Assembly: GCA_016278515.1 (NCBI GenBank)
Contig: JADQBR010000007.1
Span: 1-56,186 of the forward strand
Origin: Bacillota bacterium
GTDB taxonomy: Bacteria; Bacillota; JADQBR01
Length of the DNA: 56,186 bases
Direction of reading: 5' to 3'
The notes under the pieces were generated by a model. That model did not search any database. It saw only the letters and a program-made list of their open reading frames with translations, and was not told where the DNA came from. Every line of letters begins with the position of its first letter. Within the stretch, counting starts at the first letter, position 1. Shown one piece after another: positions 54,467 through 56,186 of this stretch. The translations under genes were made by a program, and so were the position numbers.

Positions 54467-55861
54467 GTCAAAAGGCACCTCAAAATTGGTGAGAAAGCGC
54501 AGATGCTCCTCTTTGTATTCCTCGAGCCGGGCTAAGAGAAGGCGTTCGTCATTGAAATACGAGATGTTTTTCTTGTTTTCCGTCGCAGCTTTGTATTGAG
54601 CCTTCCCAGCCTCAAGGATTTCATCATAACGAGCTAAGATGGCGTTCAGTTCATTTTCATCCATAGAGCTCCGACCCAGATCCAGATAATGCTTTTTCAG
54701 TTTATTTGCATCCCGTAAAAGCGTCGCCAGATCCGTTGCCCACTGATGTTTCATGATTTCAATGACGGCCTTTAGGTAGCGCAGGATATGGGCATTGCAT
54801 TCAGCATGGGTCATCAATTTGTAGCCGTAGTAAGATTTGAAGTGGTCGTGCACAAGGATGCCGGTGAACAAATCCAGAATATCCATATCGTCACTACAAA
54901 GGTCGCCGCGCCTTTTATTGAACCCGAACAACGTGTACTGGCTATTGGAAAACACCTGTATCCAGTTCAGCTTCCCATTGACACGACAGCCGGTCTCGTC
55001 AGCCCCCAGGACATTGCATTGGATGAGCCGCTGTTTAATGATTTCAAGAGGCTGCTCTATTTTTTCAGCAAGGTTTTTCTGAAAATTCACCACTGTACCT
55101 TCCGATAAATGCAAAACACCGCCGCTTATTCCATTTAAGATATCGACCGTCTTGTTGATTGTTACGTTCCCGTAGTTACCCAGAAGTGCGATAAGCGTTT
55201 TCACATTGCTGCCGTATTGCACAGGATTGACAAACCCCTCGGAAAACTCGCCAAGATGGATCTTCCCGCAATGTTCGCACCGGCCGCTGTACACCCTTTC
55301 TTCAACAACGTCCACCACAACTCTGACGTCCGCCACCTGTTTAGGAGTGTATTCGTCTCCGCATTGAATTACACCGCCGCACGAGCATTTGGCTTTCGGT
55401 TTCTTTTCAATAATTTTAGTAGGGTTCTGGAAAAACTCAATGGTACGACCGGGATGTCCAAATTGCCCGCCCGGCTTTTTGCCGCTTTGCTGGCGAAGGC
55501 TTTTTGCCTTCGCTTTTCGGAACCCGTCTGTTGATGGCGGCTTGCTGGAATTGCCGCTGTCTTTTTTGAGCATGGCCTTGAATTTATCTCTCTGGTCACG
55601 CAGTGCCGCGACTTCATCCGTGAGTTTTTCGATCTTCTTGTCTTTGGCAAATACTATCCCCATCAACTCATCAACCTTTTTCTCGCGCTCCGCTATGTAC
55701 TGCTGCAGCATCTTGATCTGGCCGTCTTTGGTACGAAATTCTTTTGAAAGGGAGTTGATCTTTTCTTGTAGCAATTCTTCGGCCATTTCCTTTTTAACCG
55801 ATAAATTTGCCAGTCTACTTCTCAAATCTTTGACCTGTCTTTTTAACATCTCTATTGTCAT
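54464..55861 (-). pseudogene. tnpC: IS66 transposase, N-terminal part (interrupted)
   Basis: 466 codons from ATG 55861. An N-terminal coiled coil (about residues 1-105) leads into the IS66 KDSGNSSKPPSTDGFRK motif. A zinc-finger domain with CSCGG and CEHCG follows, and then the DDE core with Asp in VLGADETGCRVNG, the second Asp in LVHDHFKSYY and an AECNAHILRYL segment. The frame runs into the RIT element and stops at 54398, losing the last about 70 residues. Rejoined length would be about 536, normal for the family. Confidence 0.93.
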
Positions 55862-56157
55862 TTTGCACCCCAGTATCCGCCTTTTTCATAGCGGTCAAAA
55901 AATTCGCTTCTTTTTTCCCGTTCGCTGATACAGCGTACCGGGCACATCTCGCAGGCCGACAGCAGGTTGTCCCATGCCTCCCCGGCTACATCAATAAAAA
56001 CCTTGTTTTGACGCTGTGTGTTTTTGGGGTAATAACCTGCAATATATTCTTCGTCTATGATAACTCTAAATTCCCGCGAATTTTGTATCTATGATTCCAA
56101 AGAGACCGAGAATGCTTCTAAGATTTCTCTTTGTGCTTTGGTTACCTCGGAATTCAT
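55858..56157 (-). pseudogene. Small IS66-associated ORF with in-frame TAG
   Basis: From ATG 56157 a 99-codon frame ends in ATGA overlap with the transposase start. TAG occurs at codon 23. After it come VIIDEEYIAGYYPKN and a Cys-rich CEMCPVRCISEREKR. Such a small gene directly coupled to the transposase fits an IS66 accessory ORF. I do not recognise it further. The nonsense codon suggests decay of the IS element. Confidence 0.5.
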
Positions 56158-56186
56158 ATGACCATATTTACCAGAAAACCTGATTT

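Larger units (their letters stand above)
50520..56186 (-). mobile_element. IS66-family element (right end off window), interrupted by a RIT element
   Basis: IS66 sequence lies on both sides of a 3.55-kb insertion: transposase C-terminus at 50693-50905 and N-terminus plus an upstream small ORF at 54464-56157. The left IS end lies between the kinase remnant and 50693. I could not define its terminal inverted repeat, because the other end is outside the window. Confidence 0.8.

Overview
The window looks like chromosomal DNA of a strictly anaerobic Firmicute (Clostridia, Peptococcaceae/Desulfotomaculales-like). This is inferred from strong AGGAGG ribosome-binding sites, AT-rich low-GC Gram-positive style genes, a tungsten-type aldehyde:ferredoxin oxidoreductase, acyl-CoA/CoA-transferase catabolism, TRAP and branched-chain ABC transporters, sigma-54 control and an apparent selenoprotein. 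No rRNA or complete tRNA gene is present, so the genus is not fixed. Nearly every real gene is on the minus strand.

Region 1 (1 to about 14,905) is an integrated genomic island. Its right edge is a 55-bp 3' fragment of a tRNA-Leu gene, a typical attachment-site remnant. The left 2.2 kb holds decayed genes (secreted protein, Tad/GspF-type secretion protein, parA). Next come two phage-defence operons: a three-gene Lamassu/ABC-3C system (Cap4-like nuclease, small middle subunit, zinc-hook SMC ATPase) and a SIR2-HerA pair followed by a small KTSC gene. Between them lie a broken KilA-N gene and a roughly 150-bp element with inverted ends and a 9-bp flanking repeat. A PIN toxin-antitoxin pair and an excisionase-like gene follow.

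Region 2 (about 14,970-26,630) is mostly chromosomal housekeeping and accessory genes: an XRE/ImmA-IrrE pair with a frameshifted PIN-like third gene, a DUF421 membrane protein, a FrnE/DsbA-family oxidoreductase whose catalytic Cys codon is TGA (putative selenoprotein), a C69/secernin-type hydrolase, glycerol kinase, a BenE transporter, an MsrA-MsrB fusion, and a DUF6530-like gene behind a perfect consensus promoter with two tandem palindromic operators.

Region 3 (25,477-41,535) is one long co-directional cluster under a LacI-type regulator: thiolase, SDR reductase, CoA-transferase, LivKHMGF transporter, MaoC hydratase, 3-hydroxyacyl-CoA dehydrogenase, second CoA-transferase, MoaD-like protein, AOR and iron alcohol dehydrogenase. 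It reads as uptake and CoA activation of a short carboxylic acid, thiolytic conversion to acetyl-CoA, and acid/aldehyde/alcohol interconversion. Four copies of AAACGTTTAGAT lie at the regulator and upstream of the cluster.

Region 4 (41,791-50,519) is a TRAP transporter plus pxpABC (ATP-dependent 5-oxoprolinase) operon with a well-matched sigma-54 promoter, preceded by an NtrC-family regulator and a histidine kinase. The kinase lacks its N-terminus because an IS66-family element lies next to it. That IS66 transposase gene is itself interrupted by a three-recombinase (RIT) element of about 3.55 kb, with 88-bp inverted ends and 7-bp direct repeats. Removing the element restores the transposase frame exactly. 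The window ends inside the IS66 element.
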